Shown one piece after another: positions 1-6,824 of a stretch of 17,012 nt of DNA; the first letter of the stretch is position 1; every line of letters begins with the position of its first letter. The notes beneath the pieces were generated by a model. The model was not told the DNA's origin. It searched no databases and saw nothing but the letters and a program-made list of their open reading frames with translations. The translations under genes were made by a program, and so were the position numbers. Source of the DNA: Sphingomonadales bacterium (GTDB lineage Bacteria; Pseudomonadota; Alphaproteobacteria; Sphingomonadales; Sphingomonadaceae); contig JAFLDC010000018.1 in the NCBI GenBank assembly GCA_017302775.1, positions 1-17,012 on the forward strand. The letters are read 5' to 3'.

Positions 1-2
1 GC

Positions 3-614
3 GATGTCGGGCTCTCAGATCGATCGCAGCGTGCCGCGATGATCATATTGGAGGCATGTTCAGCCGCCTCAGCCGCGGGCCATGCCGCAGTGACGCAGGA
101 ACAAGTTGAAGGCGACGCGCGCGAGGCGGCGATCGCTACCTATCGTGCCGCGGAGTCGATCATCGGTCACCTGATGAACCAGCTCTATTTCGGCTCGGGG
201 GCGCATGCCGAAAATCGCGAGGCGGTTGTTGGTCTGATGTCGGTCGATACCATGCGCCGGTTCCTCGACGATTACCGTCCTATGTTGGCGCTGCTGGCCG
301 CGTCGCATGAACCTTCGACGCACCATCACTTGGTCGAACTCTACGAGTTTCTGATCCCGGGTGATGCCCCAGGCGTCTTTGACGCCCTGCATGCGTTGCT
401 GACCGGTCCGGCGGCGCATGAAGGCTATCATCACGAGAGCTTGGCTGCTCCCGTCATCGTACGGATGGTAACCCGCTATATCGCCGATCATCGTTCGATC
501 TTCGAGGACGACACGCGCCGTGCCGCGCTTGTTGAAATTCTGCGCCTGTTCTCTGACGTCGGCTGGTCCGACGCGTTGAAGCTACTCTACGACCTGCCTG
601 ATTTGCTGCGCTGA
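3..614 (+). CDS. C-terminal part of a larger unrecognised protein (5' truncated by the window)
   Basis: The reading frame is open from the left edge (first full codon at base 3) to TGA at 612-614. The first ATG at 39 has no Shine-Dalgarno sequence in front of it and the frame reads through it, so I treat this as the 3' end of a longer gene. About 203 residues are visible. They are soluble and appear helical, with an acidic, histidine-containing middle and a leucine-rich end (LLYDLPDLLR); the look is that of a HEAT/ARM-like or other all-helical C-terminal domain. No catalytic motif, membrane segment or signal peptide is seen. I do not recognise the family. Given the neighbours it may be the tail of a large island or defence protein, but that is inference only. 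Confidence 0.6.
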   Translation, partial: DVGLSDRSQRAAMIILEACSAASAAGHAAVTQEQVEGDAREAAIATYRAAESIIGHLMNQLYFGSGAHAENREAVVGLMSVDTMRRFLDDYRPMLALLAASHEPSTHHHLVELYEFLIPGDAPGVFDALHALLTGPAAHEGYHHESLAAPVIVRMVTRYIADHRSIFEDDTRRAALVEILRLFSDVGWSDALKLLYDLPDLLR

Positions 615-792
615 TCTTTCCGCATATCGGGCCAAGAATTTCCCGCACTCGACAAGGAAATTTGGCGTCAAACCTGGCCAACATCATCAGCGCTTCGTAG
701 AGATCCGCCCGGCCAGTTTCGGCTACGTCGCGGTAGCGCAGATCGTCGTGGTCTGCGTAGCGCTCGTCCGCATCGCGATCCTCATCCGACAT
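597..792 (-). pseudogene. Possible remnant of a small acidic protein gene
   Basis: The minus-strand frame starting at ATG 790-792 encodes about 65 residues of balanced composition (acidic N-terminus rich in Asp/Glu/Arg, then a helix-like YEALMMLARFDAKF). It then continues without a stop into the opposite strand of the upstream gene, where the composition becomes that of a shadow frame. The start lies 2 nt after the TGA of another short minus-strand coding-like piece (about 883-797), as in an operon. The original 3' end was probably lost when this sequence was joined to the gene ending at 614. Function unknown; a chance ORF is a real alternative. Confidence 0.2.
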
Positions 793-1138
793 GCCTCATT
801 CCGCTCGATAGGGTAGATCGGTCACCGTCTTCGGCAACGGGCCCGTGAGGCCGCAGAAGCGTGTGGTCGCGCGGATGTAGCGCATCATGTCGCGCTTTCA
901 CATCCTGAAATGCTCGCTAACGACCGCCTCACCTCGCAAGAGATCGAGATAGTCCGGCGCCTCCATCTGCCGACGCTACGGCGTCGTGGCCTAGAGCGTC
1001 TCGCAGGAGCGGCCGTCGCCATGACCTACGGCAACTGACCTGCATTCGAGCTCAATCGTCCCGCACTACCATCGCCTCGTCACCGCCGCTGTAATACTGT
1101 ACGGCGTTCAAGAGCGGAACAAGTCTAAGGGGGCGCGC
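615..1138. other. Gene-poor stretch with apparent decayed coding remnants on the minus strand
   Basis: No convincing intact gene lies between the stop at 614 and the GTG at 1139. On the minus strand, about 792 down to 600 reads as plausible protein (starts MSDEDRDADERYADHDD, later YEALMMLARFDAKF), but its open frame then runs into the antisense of the preceding gene, where it turns arginine-rich. Just upstream on the same strand (about 960-795) two further short coding-like pieces are separated by stops: YLDLLRGEAVVSEHF and MMRYIRATTRFCGLTGPL. This looks like a broken small operon. I do not recognise the original genes. No clear repeat or insertion-sequence end is visible here. Confidence 0.3.
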
Positions 1139-1678
1139 GTGAGCAAGTCGAACAGCGATGCGCATCGCAAGACGTCAAAGAAGCCGTATAACGAACGCAC
1201 TGATCTCGAAAAGCTCCACTCCCAATGGACCAAGCTTTCAGGGCTTCATACTCGCGATGAACCCTCGGCCGCGATCGTGCGCTGCGCCACCGCCGCAGAA
1301 ATCGCCGCGAATTACGCGGTGCGGACCGAATGGTCGCGAAAAACGCAGTTCGACGCCGCGATCGTCGACCAGTTCCTCCGCTGGGCCAATGGCCTGCCGC
1401 TAAAGGTCGAGCGTCTGTTCGTGCCCGTCTATTTCGCGACGCCCAAAACAAGCCCCACCGCCAAGGCCCTCATCAAGTCGGCCGCGACGATCAATGCGGT
1501 CCGCAACGCCGTCGTCCACCAGGGCTCCTTCAGCAACACCAAGGAGGCCGAGGCAATCATCGCGGAGGCCAAGGCGTTCATCAACATGATCGTCGGCCTG
1601 TCGATCGATGGCTTCGATATTGATGAAAAGGAGCGGTCCTCCGAGACGTCGGCGTCCCGCGAGACCGTGGAGGAATGA
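1139..1678 (+). CDS. HEPN-domain protein with intact Rx4H motif (putative RNase or toxin)
   Basis: 179 residues from a GTG start preceded by a purine-rich ribosome site (AAGGGGG, about 1128-1134). The N-terminal 25 residues are basic and polar. The rest is predicted helical and ends in a disordered acidic tail (about 162-179). Residues 122-127 read RNAVVH, the R-(N/D)-x3-H signature of HEPN domains, placed near the start of a helix followed by a long helix (about 134-155), as in that superfamily. Established knowledge: HEPN proteins with this motif are usually metal-independent RNases in toxin-antitoxin, abortive-infection and CRISPR settings. The stop overlaps the start of the DUF4238 gene by 4 nt (ATGA), so the two are translationally coupled. 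That it cuts RNA, and that the partner controls or assists it, is inference. There is no signal peptide or membrane helix, so it should be cytosolic. Confidence 0.75.
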   Translation: MSKSNSDAHRKTSKKPYNERTDLEKLHSQWTKLSGLHTRDEPSAAIVRCATAAEIAANYAVRTEWSRKTQFDAAIVDQFLRWANGLPLKVERLFVPVYFATPKTSPTAKALIKSAATINAVRNAVVHQGSFSNTKEAEAIIAEAKAFINMIVGLSIDGFDIDEKERSSETSASRETVEE

Positions 1679-2580
1679 GCGAGGGCCATCCCAAGCGGCA
1701 TCACTATGTCCCGCAATTCTACCTGCGTCGTTTTGCGTGTCCGGACGACCCGAACAAGGTCCGCATCCTCGAACAGCACGGAGACATTCTCGTCACCGAC
1801 CGCAAGTCCATCGACCGGATTGGCTACGAGGAGTCGATGCACGATTTCGTCGCGGATGGCGTCGCCAGCTCGATCGAAGATCCGATCAATCGGGTGATCG
1901 AGACACCCTTCTCCAACAGCCCGACATGGCAGAAGATCGCCGACGGCGCCTATGCGAGCATCGACGAGACGGACAAGATCGCGATCTACGGCTTCGCCCG
2001 TCACCTCCAGCGGCGTAACCTGGAGACGCTGCGCTTCATCGAGGCGGAATCCTCGCGCTTCAAGGTCGGCGCGTTAGATGCCGGTCTGAGTGAAGAGGAG
2101 CGCGAGATGCACGACTGGATCGCCGCAGCCGCCGACAACGCGCATGCCCTCTTTCGCGCCGGCGCAATGGACACCACCATCCCGGAGGACGCGGCCGCCA
2201 TCAACGTGATGGTCTGCCAATCACCGATCCCACTGCGCACCTCGACCAACCCGACACTGTTGATTTCGGTGCCCGGTAGGCAGTCCGTTTTCGGCGCCTT
2301 CTTCAACAATCTGCGGACCTGGTGGCTGACGCTCGACCGCCATTGCGGCGCCTTCATTGTCGCCGGTGGCCCGCCCGCGTTCACCAATTCGGCTATGCCT
2401 GCGGACGCAGCCCGGATGGTCAACCGGCAATATCTAGTCCAGCATGGTAACAGCCTGACGGTCCGCTATATGATTGCCGACGATGCCCATCTCGACGGCG
2501 ATCTCGAATGGGCCGGCTACCATTTCGACCGCCGCACCACGCATGGCGCGCGCTGGCGCAAGGCTTCGCCGGCTGCCTAG
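1675..2580 (+). CDS. DUF4238 family protein
   Basis: 301 residues. The N-terminus KRHHYVPQFYLRRF (residues 7-20) is the hallmark of DUF4238 proteins, which carry an N-terminal His-His-Tyr-Val-Pro-x-Phe-Tyr-Leu block followed by an alpha/beta body of unknown biochemistry. The length matches the family (roughly 250-350 aa). The ATG lies inside ATGA shared with the upstream HEPN gene. A GGAGGA stretch abuts the start with almost no spacer, which suggests re-initiation by ribosomes finishing the HEPN gene rather than independent loading. The N-terminal family motif lies only 6 residues into the protein, so a later start is excluded. The conserved histidines could be catalytic or metal-binding, but no established activity is known to me. 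Its stop codon shares the palindrome CTAG with the stop of the convergent gene. Confidence 0.85.
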   Translation: MSEGHPKRHHYVPQFYLRRFACPDDPNKVRILEQHGDILVTDRKSIDRIGYEESMHDFVADGVASSIEDPINRVIETPFSNSPTWQKIADGAYASIDETDKIAIYGFARHLQRRNLETLRFIEAESSRFKVGALDAGLSEEEREMHDWIAAAADNAHALFRAGAMDTTIPEDAAAINVMVCQSPIPLRTSTNPTLLISVPGRQSVFGAFFNNLRTWWLTLDRHCGAFIVAGGPPAFTNSAMPADAARMVNRQYLVQHGNSLTVRYMIADDAHLDGDLEWAGYHFDRRTTHGARWRKASPAA

Positions 2581-3263
2581 CTCTCGTCCTTTGGCGGCGG
2601 CGCCAGCACCTGCTCTGGCTGATGCCGTGCCATCAGGAACGCGAGCATCAACATGCCTGCCAGCCTCGTCGCCTCGAAGAAGGTGTCGACCGCGTCGAAA
2701 TAGGCCTCGTCCGGACGCTGCGGATCGTGCCCGCTCAGCTGAAAATAGGCCATCCGCGTCGCCTCATCGGTGCGGGCGATCGACACCTCGAAATGGCGCC
2801 CCGACAGATGGATGAAATCGGAGGTTTGCTCATAAACGGGGCTGATCCACGGGTGGCTCGCGGCCAGCTTCTCCCGCAGATAGGCGTCTGACATCTTCTT
2901 CCCGTCGCGATCCTTCAGGCGGTTGAATTGCTCTCCGTCTAGGACCGCCTTGCAGGTCGCGTCCGGATCGTCGACCAGCGACAGCGCATTGACCCGCATC
3001 GCAGTGTCGATCTGGAGGCGCAGAATGGCGGCCGCGCAAGGGAAATTCCGCGCGGAAATAAGATCACGAAAGCCGCGCGCCTGCGCCAGCGTCCGGCGCA
3101 GCGCACCAAAAATGAAAAAATCGGCATGGCCGAGGTTTGAACTCTCGCCGAGGGCGCCTGCGCCCTTGCGCGTCAGCTCGCTCTCCAACCGGTCGATCCG
3201 CTGCAGCCTCTCGGCAAGCCCCGGTTCTGCCGGCGATTCCCCTTGTTCGGCCCTGTCGGTCAT
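2577..3263 (-). CDS. Hypothetical helical protein, possibly HEPN/DUF5677-like
   Basis: 228 residues starting at ATG 3261-3263, overlapping the stop of the upstream Apea-like gene by 4 nt (ATGA), so it is the second gene of a coupled cistron. Visible features: a charged N-terminal coiled-coil-like region (about 15-35), a helix ending in RLQIDTAMRVNAL (82-94), a KDRDGKKMSDAYL block (117-129), and YEQTSDFIHLSGRHF (144-158). The Ser-x3-His-x-Ser and 'RLQIDTAMR' pattern recalls DUF5677-type proteins, which are thought to be HEPN-like, but the canonical Rx4H is not present. A hydrophobic helix (about 199-212) near the C-terminus is more likely buried than membrane-spanning. I recognise the type from other bacterial hypotheticals but know no function. 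It may act as partner or inhibitor of the Apea-like protein. Confidence 0.7.
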   Translation of the reverse strand: MTDRAEQGESPAEPGLAERLQRIDRLESELTRKGAGALGESSNLGHADFFIFGALRRTLAQARGFRDLISARNFPCAAAILRLQIDTAMRVNALSLVDDPDATCKAVLDGEQFNRLKDRDGKKMSDAYLREKLAASHPWISPVYEQTSDFIHLSGRHFEVSIARTDEATRMAYFQLSGHDPQRPDEAYFDAVDTFFEATRLAGMLMLAFLMARHQPEQVLAPPPKDES

Positions 3264-4657
3264 GGCTGCATATGCTCGGTGAAGCGCTTATCGGCGGTGA
3301 GTGGCAATCTGAATTGCGGGGATGCCATTGCGGCTATATGCGGCGCGATCGTCGGCGAGGTCAGGATATTTAAGGCGAAATCGGCCGCCGCGCGGCGGGT
3401 GGCGAACCCCTCGCGGACGAAGACCAAGATGCACGCACTGAGTACACCCAGCATGAACTGGCACTGCTCCTCGCCGACGAGACCGAGGCCGGCGAAGGTC
3501 GCTCCTTCATGGACGATACGGTTGCGCACGCCATAGTGGCGGTCGAAGTCCACCAGCAGGGTCGCGAACCGCGCCGCGTCACCGCCAGACCCAAACGCGC
3601 TGATCCACAGGCGATGGCGATCGCCGGTCAGCCTGCCCGGCTCGCACAGCGCGTCGATCGCATAGACGAGGTGCAGGAACGAGGCCTCGAGCTCGACCAA
3701 ATAGAAAGCCCGGTTGAAGGCGCGCAGCGCGGCCTTGAGCGCCAGCGTGATCTCGTCGCCTGCTCGGTTATCGACGATCATGGTGGCAAGCGGCTCGGCC
3801 CAGGACAGGCCGCCGTCGTCGACTTCCAGGCCCAACCAGGTGTTCGAGACCCGCAGGACATAGGGCTTGCCTTGGAGGTAACGGGATCTCGGCGCGCGAC
3901 CTTCGGGCATCACATAGGCAAGCCCCGTCTCACCGATCCAGCCAGCCTTTGCGGGCAGATAATGGAGCCTGCTATAGTGACAGTGGTCGAAACGGATCGG
4001 GTCGAGCGCGTGATCGGCCTCCTCCATGACTAGCCGCAGCAGGGCCGACTGGCTGTCGAACGAGGCGTCAGCCTCGTAGAAAGCCGACAGTGGAACCTCG
4101 ATCTTCCGCTCGATCAAGGGATGGGCGAACAGCTCGGTCGTGCCGCTCGCCCGCGCGCTGGGCGTCCAGCTCGGGTCCACGTCTGCGCCGGGCACATCAC
4201 ACAGCTCGCGCCAGGCATGGTCGGCAAGGCGATTACCATCGCCGTTGACGCGCGCATGAAAGCGCGTCTCGCCGAGATCGAACGGCGCTTCGAGGCGCAG
4301 GCCTTCGACTGGCACGAGGCAGGTGCAGGTGATCTTCCGGTCGCCCGCGAGCCGCGCCAGCGCGCGTGCCTGCCCCTCACCGGGATCGAGCACGTCTAGA
4401 TCGAGAAAGGTGAAGGCGGCCCGGAAATCGGTGGGGGCGGCGTCAGGATCATAAGACGTCTCGCTGTTGTGCTGGAAGGTGACGCCATCGCCTTCCGGAA
4501 AGGGGCTTGCCCAATAGCCCTGCGCGGAGATCGCGGAGATTGCCGCAGGCAGCGCTTCGCGCTGCTCCGCGGGCAACACACCTGGCCAGAGAATGTTGCC
4601 CATGTAGTCGCCGCTGGGATGAATCAACACGGCGCCGGTGCGCGGGACATCTATCAT
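3260..4657 (-). CDS. Apea-like HEPN protein (putative RNase of a defence module)
   Basis: 465 residues. I choose ATG at 4655-4657 because AGAAGG (complement of 4666-4671) sits 8 nt upstream; the in-frame GTG at 4664-4666 overlaps that ribosome site and is less likely. The first ~300 residues form a large sensor-like domain of unrecognised fold. The C-terminal ~150 residues match the Apea-like HEPN layout: helix ASFLHLVYAIDALC (about 325-338), then YGVRNRIVHEG with R378, N379 and H383 forming the Rx4H motif, then two helices. Known: Apea-like HEPN domains occur at the C-terminus of multidomain prokaryotic proteins, often in abortive infection. Inferred: the N-terminal part senses an invader or partner and the HEPN part cleaves RNA. 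The stop is coupled (ATGA) to the 228-residue gene downstream. No signal peptide or membrane segment. Confidence 0.7.
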   Translation of the reverse strand: MIDVPRTGAVLIHPSGDYMGNILWPGVLPAEQREALPAAISAISAQGYWASPFPEGDGVTFQHNSETSYDPDAAPTDFRAAFTFLDLDVLDPGEGQARALARLAGDRKITCTCLVPVEGLRLEAPFDLGETRFHARVNGDGNRLADHAWRELCDVPGADVDPSWTPSARASGTTELFAHPLIERKIEVPLSAFYEADASFDSQSALLRLVMEEADHALDPIRFDHCHYSRLHYLPAKAGWIGETGLAYVMPEGRAPRSRYLQGKPYVLRVSNTWLGLEVDDGGLSWAEPLATMIVDNRAGDEITLALKAALRAFNRAFYLVELEASFLHLVYAIDALCEPGRLTGDRHRLWISAFGSGGDAARFATLLVDFDRHYGVRNRIVHEGATFAGLGLVGEEQCQFMLGVLSACILVFVREGFATRRAAADFALNILTSPTIAPHIAAMASPQFRLPLTADKRFTEHMQP

Positions 4658-4665
4658 TTTTTGCA

Positions 4666-4671
4666 CCTTCT
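4666..4671 (-). promoter_or_regulatory. Ribosome binding site deciding the start at 4657
   Basis: The minus strand reads AGAAGG here, followed by 8 nt and then ATG at 4657. An in-frame GTG at 4666 would have to use a start codon overlapping this site, so the ATG is preferred. Confidence 0.55.
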
Positions 4672-4941
4672 GCCGAAGATTGCTTGGAAGCTGATAAGAG
4701 CAGTATGTCAGAAAACTGAACCTGACCGCCAGAGTAGCGTGCGCTGAGTGGATGCAACATGGTGTGCAGCCTCAACGGGCGTCCGGACGTAACGTCCGCT
4801 TGCGCCCATCTGCCGCTCCAAAGCCGACGGTCGTTAGTAGGCTCAATTACTGCCATAACTGGCCGCTTGAATGAATGGTCGGTTTCGACGGTCAAGTGAA
4901 GCCTCAGGAGTGTAGGCACTGTCAGCGATTGCGCCGACACC
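4667..4941. other. Intergenic stretch with a perfect inverted repeat
   Basis: About 275 bases separate the SNase stop (4942) from the Apea-like gene; both are transcribed leftwards. A minus-strand open frame crosses it (5090-4449) but overlaps two real genes and has no domain, so I do not call it. The stretch holds a perfect inverted repeat, cggacgt-a-acgtccg (4784-4798), inside sequence that resembles the degenerate intergenic filler often seen in sphingomonad genomes. The resemblance is from memory and unverified. It should also contain the promoter of the Apea-like cistron, though no good -35/-10 pair stands out. Confidence 0.35.
4784..4798. repeat. 15-bp inverted repeat (7-bp arms)
   Basis: cggacgt, one central base, acgtccg: a perfect inverted repeat in the intergenic region upstream of the Apea-like HEPN cistron. 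It lies about 130 bp from the start codon, so a repressor operator is possible, but it could equally be part of a dispersed intergenic repeat. Confidence 0.4.
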
Positions 4942-5562
4942 TCAAATGAGGCGTCCTTGGCCTTGAGAGCGTCGCTTTTCCTGCTGTTGACGCCGTTTGA
5001 ACCGCCACGGTGGTTCAGGGTTATCTGATGCCCAAATACCCATTCGATTCCTCCGTGCATCCTGCTGAGCTGCAGCGTACTCGTCTTCACGTTCGAACGC
5101 GTACTGCTCCAGCTTCCAAGCCCAACCGTTCACAAGCATTTCTAGTTCAATGTTGCGTGTTACCGGGCGCGGTGTCCGAGCCGTCCCGGTGTAGCACTCT
5201 CCATTAAGGTAGTACGCAACTGGCCCTGCTTCCATCTGCTCAGTTAGGTAGCCCATGCATAGCAGCCGCTTGTAGGAATCGACCGGCAAGTAGCCGCTCG
5301 ATTCTTTGCCAATGGGATCAAGCCTCAAGGTCTTGCCAACGATGAGCGCGGCCAAAAAATCCCGTGCATCCTCTCCGTGAGGCTGACCCATTTCGGGCGC
5401 ATCAATGAACGCGAACCGAAATGGAATGCCTCCGACCCAGGCATCGCGCATTGGATTCCAAACATCTGCCATAAAACCATCGCCGTCGAAGACCCTGGTA
5501 ACATTGGCCTTCAAGTACTGGAGGGGCGATACTTCGCCAGGGTCATCAGGCACGATAATCAT
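4942..5562 (-). CDS. Thermonuclease family (staphylococcal-nuclease-fold) protein
   Basis: 206 residues. The SNase-like OB-fold domain occupies about residues 19-178: VFDGDGF (24-30) for the metal-binding Asp, FRFAFIDAPEMGQPHG (48-63) with the catalytic Arg and Glu (R49, E57), SYKRLL (96-101) with the second catalytic Arg (R99), then NGWAW (145-149) and RRNRMGIW (170-177). All three catalytic residues of the SNase reaction (calcium-dependent cleavage of DNA and RNA) have counterparts, so an active nuclease is expected. There is no signal peptide, unlike secreted SNases, so it should act in the cytosol. The C-terminal ~25 residues are a basic, Gln/Arg-rich tail. Its ATG lies in an ATGA overlap with the upstream TPR-like gene, so the two are co-translated and probably work together. 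Confidence 0.85.
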   Translation of the reverse strand: MIIVPDDPGEVSPLQYLKANVTRVFDGDGFMADVWNPMRDAWVGGIPFRFAFIDAPEMGQPHGEDARDFLAALIVGKTLRLDPIGKESSGYLPVDSYKRLLCMGYLTEQMEAGPVAYYLNGECYTGTARTPRPVTRNIELEMLVNGWAWKLEQYAFEREDEYAAAQQDARRNRMGIWASDNPEPPWRFKRRQQQEKRRSQGQGRLI

Positions 5563-6746
5563 GCCGACCTGGGACCTCTTTGCTCTGGACGGCGATTGGC
5601 TCGTAGCCAGGCAAAGCGCTCGGGATCCTGCTCAAGCAGAAACCCTCGTACGCGAAATCTCTCCGCTTCGGACATGTGAGCAAGTAACGCTCTGATGTCA
5701 TGGTCGACTATAGTCTTTGCAGCCCCCAGCTGCTCAGCCTTCTTGAACCACTCATGCCCAGCAATGAGGTCGCCCAATTCGATGTGAACGGCCCCAAGGA
5801 GCGTGCAGGGCCGGTAGTCCTTTGGCGTGAGCGCGTGCGCCTGCTCGCCCAGCGTCTTGGCCTCGGCTTGGCGACCGACGTCTCTGAGTGCACCGCCACG
5901 CGTTGTAGCCAAGGCCGAGCGCACCTTTGGGGCTGTTGCTGCATCTGCGGCCAGCGCTTCCTCGGTCAATCGTAACGAAAACTCCGGCTGTCTGCACTTA
6001 CGCCAATGGCTGCTTGCGTTGACGGCAGCCCATGGATCGCGAGTTACGCGCCAAGCCTCAGTTAGGGCCTCAGCCTCAATCAAATGGTAGGTCGCAGCAA
6101 CCGCATCAGTCCAACAGTCTTCGGCATCCGTTTGGAGCCAAACGACGTCCTCTGGCCGCAGCCTTTGCCCCTGTTCAAGAGCCCGCAGCAAGCCCAGGAC
6201 ACGCGGGTAGTGCTCCGCCTTAATGTATCCCAAGTTGAATATTCGTCGCAGCTGCTTGGCCTCCTGCCTGCGCTTGTAAGCAGGATCAGCGAATATTGCC
6301 GCACTGGCGGCCGCGCGTTCAGCTTTGCGCTTAGCCTCATCCGTGGCCGCGTTTCGTGCAGCTATCTCAGCCAACTCCATGCGGTGCGTGCGCTCAATGG
6401 CGGCCTCCCGCTTGAATTCCTCCAAATCAGTTCGGCCCTCAATTAGCGCATGCAGGCAGCACAGGCCGTTCGCCAAAAGGTAGTCACGAGCCAGCTGGCT
6501 AACTGGGGATCCTGTGTCGATGCTGGCGAGTATACTATATAGCCGGCTCCCGATCTGCCGCGCACCGGGCAAATCATCGACAACATATTTTGTGGCCAAC
6601 CTGCCGTGTTCAGAATGTGGCATAGGCAGCTTATCGAGCCATATTGGTGCTGAGTCTATTAACGCAATGAAGTTGGTAGCGCGAATGTCTTCACGGAACC
6701 ATGCTGCCAGGCAAGAGTCCCAGCAATAGCGACGCTCTTGAACCAT
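5559..6746 (-). CDS. TPR-like helical protein, partner of the SNase-fold protein
   Basis: 395 residues, first gene of a two-gene cistron with the SNase-like protein (4-nt overlap). The N-terminal ~100 residues begin RRYCWDSCLAAWF, faintly like the first strand of a PIN domain, but no acidic quartet follows, so I do not call PIN. Residues about 107-170 are rich in Ala/Glu/Arg/Lys and look like a coiled coil. Residues about 213-342 carry helix pairs of TPR type, for example ATTRGGALRDVGRQAEAKTL and LLGAVHIELGDLIAGHEWF. TPR regions bind proteins, so a role as scaffold or regulator of the nuclease is inferred. The start is the first ATG in the frame; its ribosome site is weak (GGCGG next to the ATG), and a start further in cannot be excluded. 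Divergent from the SHOCT gene. No membrane segment or signal peptide. Confidence 0.65.
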   Translation of the reverse strand: MVQERRYCWDSCLAAWFREDIRATNFIALIDSAPIWLDKLPMPHSEHGRLATKYVVDDLPGARQIGSRLYSILASIDTGSPVSQLARDYLLANGLCCLHALIEGRTDLEEFKREAAIERTHRMELAEIAARNAATDEAKRKAERAAASAAIFADPAYKRRQEAKQLRRIFNLGYIKAEHYPRVLGLLRALEQGQRLRPEDVVWLQTDAEDCWTDAVAATYHLIEAEALTEAWRVTRDPWAAVNASSHWRKCRQPEFSLRLTEEALAADAATAPKVRSALATTRGGALRDVGRQAEAKTLGEQAHALTPKDYRPCTLLGAVHIELGDLIAGHEWFKKAEQLGAAKTIVDHDIRALLAHMSEAERFRVRGFLLEQDPERFAWLRANRRPEQRGPRSA

Positions 6747-6767
6747 CCGCCGAGTCGATTTTCGCGA

Positions 6768-6795
6768 TTGGCAGCAGCATTCCTTAGAATGTAAT
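6768..6795 (+). promoter_or_regulatory. Likely sigma-70-type promoter of the SHOCT gene
   Basis: TTGGCA (6768-6773) and TGTAAT (6790-6795) each match five of six consensus bases, with a 16-bp spacer. The predicted transcript would start near 6802, about 20 nt before the GTG at 6825, and includes a GAGGGGG ribosome site (6814-6820). It lies in the 78-bp gap between divergent genes, so binding here could also affect the TPR/SNase cistron. Confidence 0.45.
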
Positions 6796-6824
6796 GCTCA
6801 AAAAAATTCCTTCGAGGGGGCATC

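Noticed and set aside
1429..2004. 191-codon minus-strand open frame
   Set aside because: Antisense to the HEPN and DUF4238 genes, both supported by motifs and by their 4-nt overlap.
3509..4033. 174-codon plus-strand open frame
   Set aside because: Antisense to the Apea-like gene; no ribosome site or motif.
4449..5090. 213-codon minus-strand open frame across the SNase/Apea gap
   Set aside because: It overlaps the 3' end of the SNase gene and the 5' part of the Apea-like gene in other frames; the intergenic part has no recognisable domain and no ribosome site.
5559..6746. PIN-domain nuclease at the N-terminus of the TPR-like protein
   Set aside because: The opening residues (RRYCWDSCLAAWF) resemble a PIN first strand, but the later conserved acidic residues are not visible at the expected spacing.
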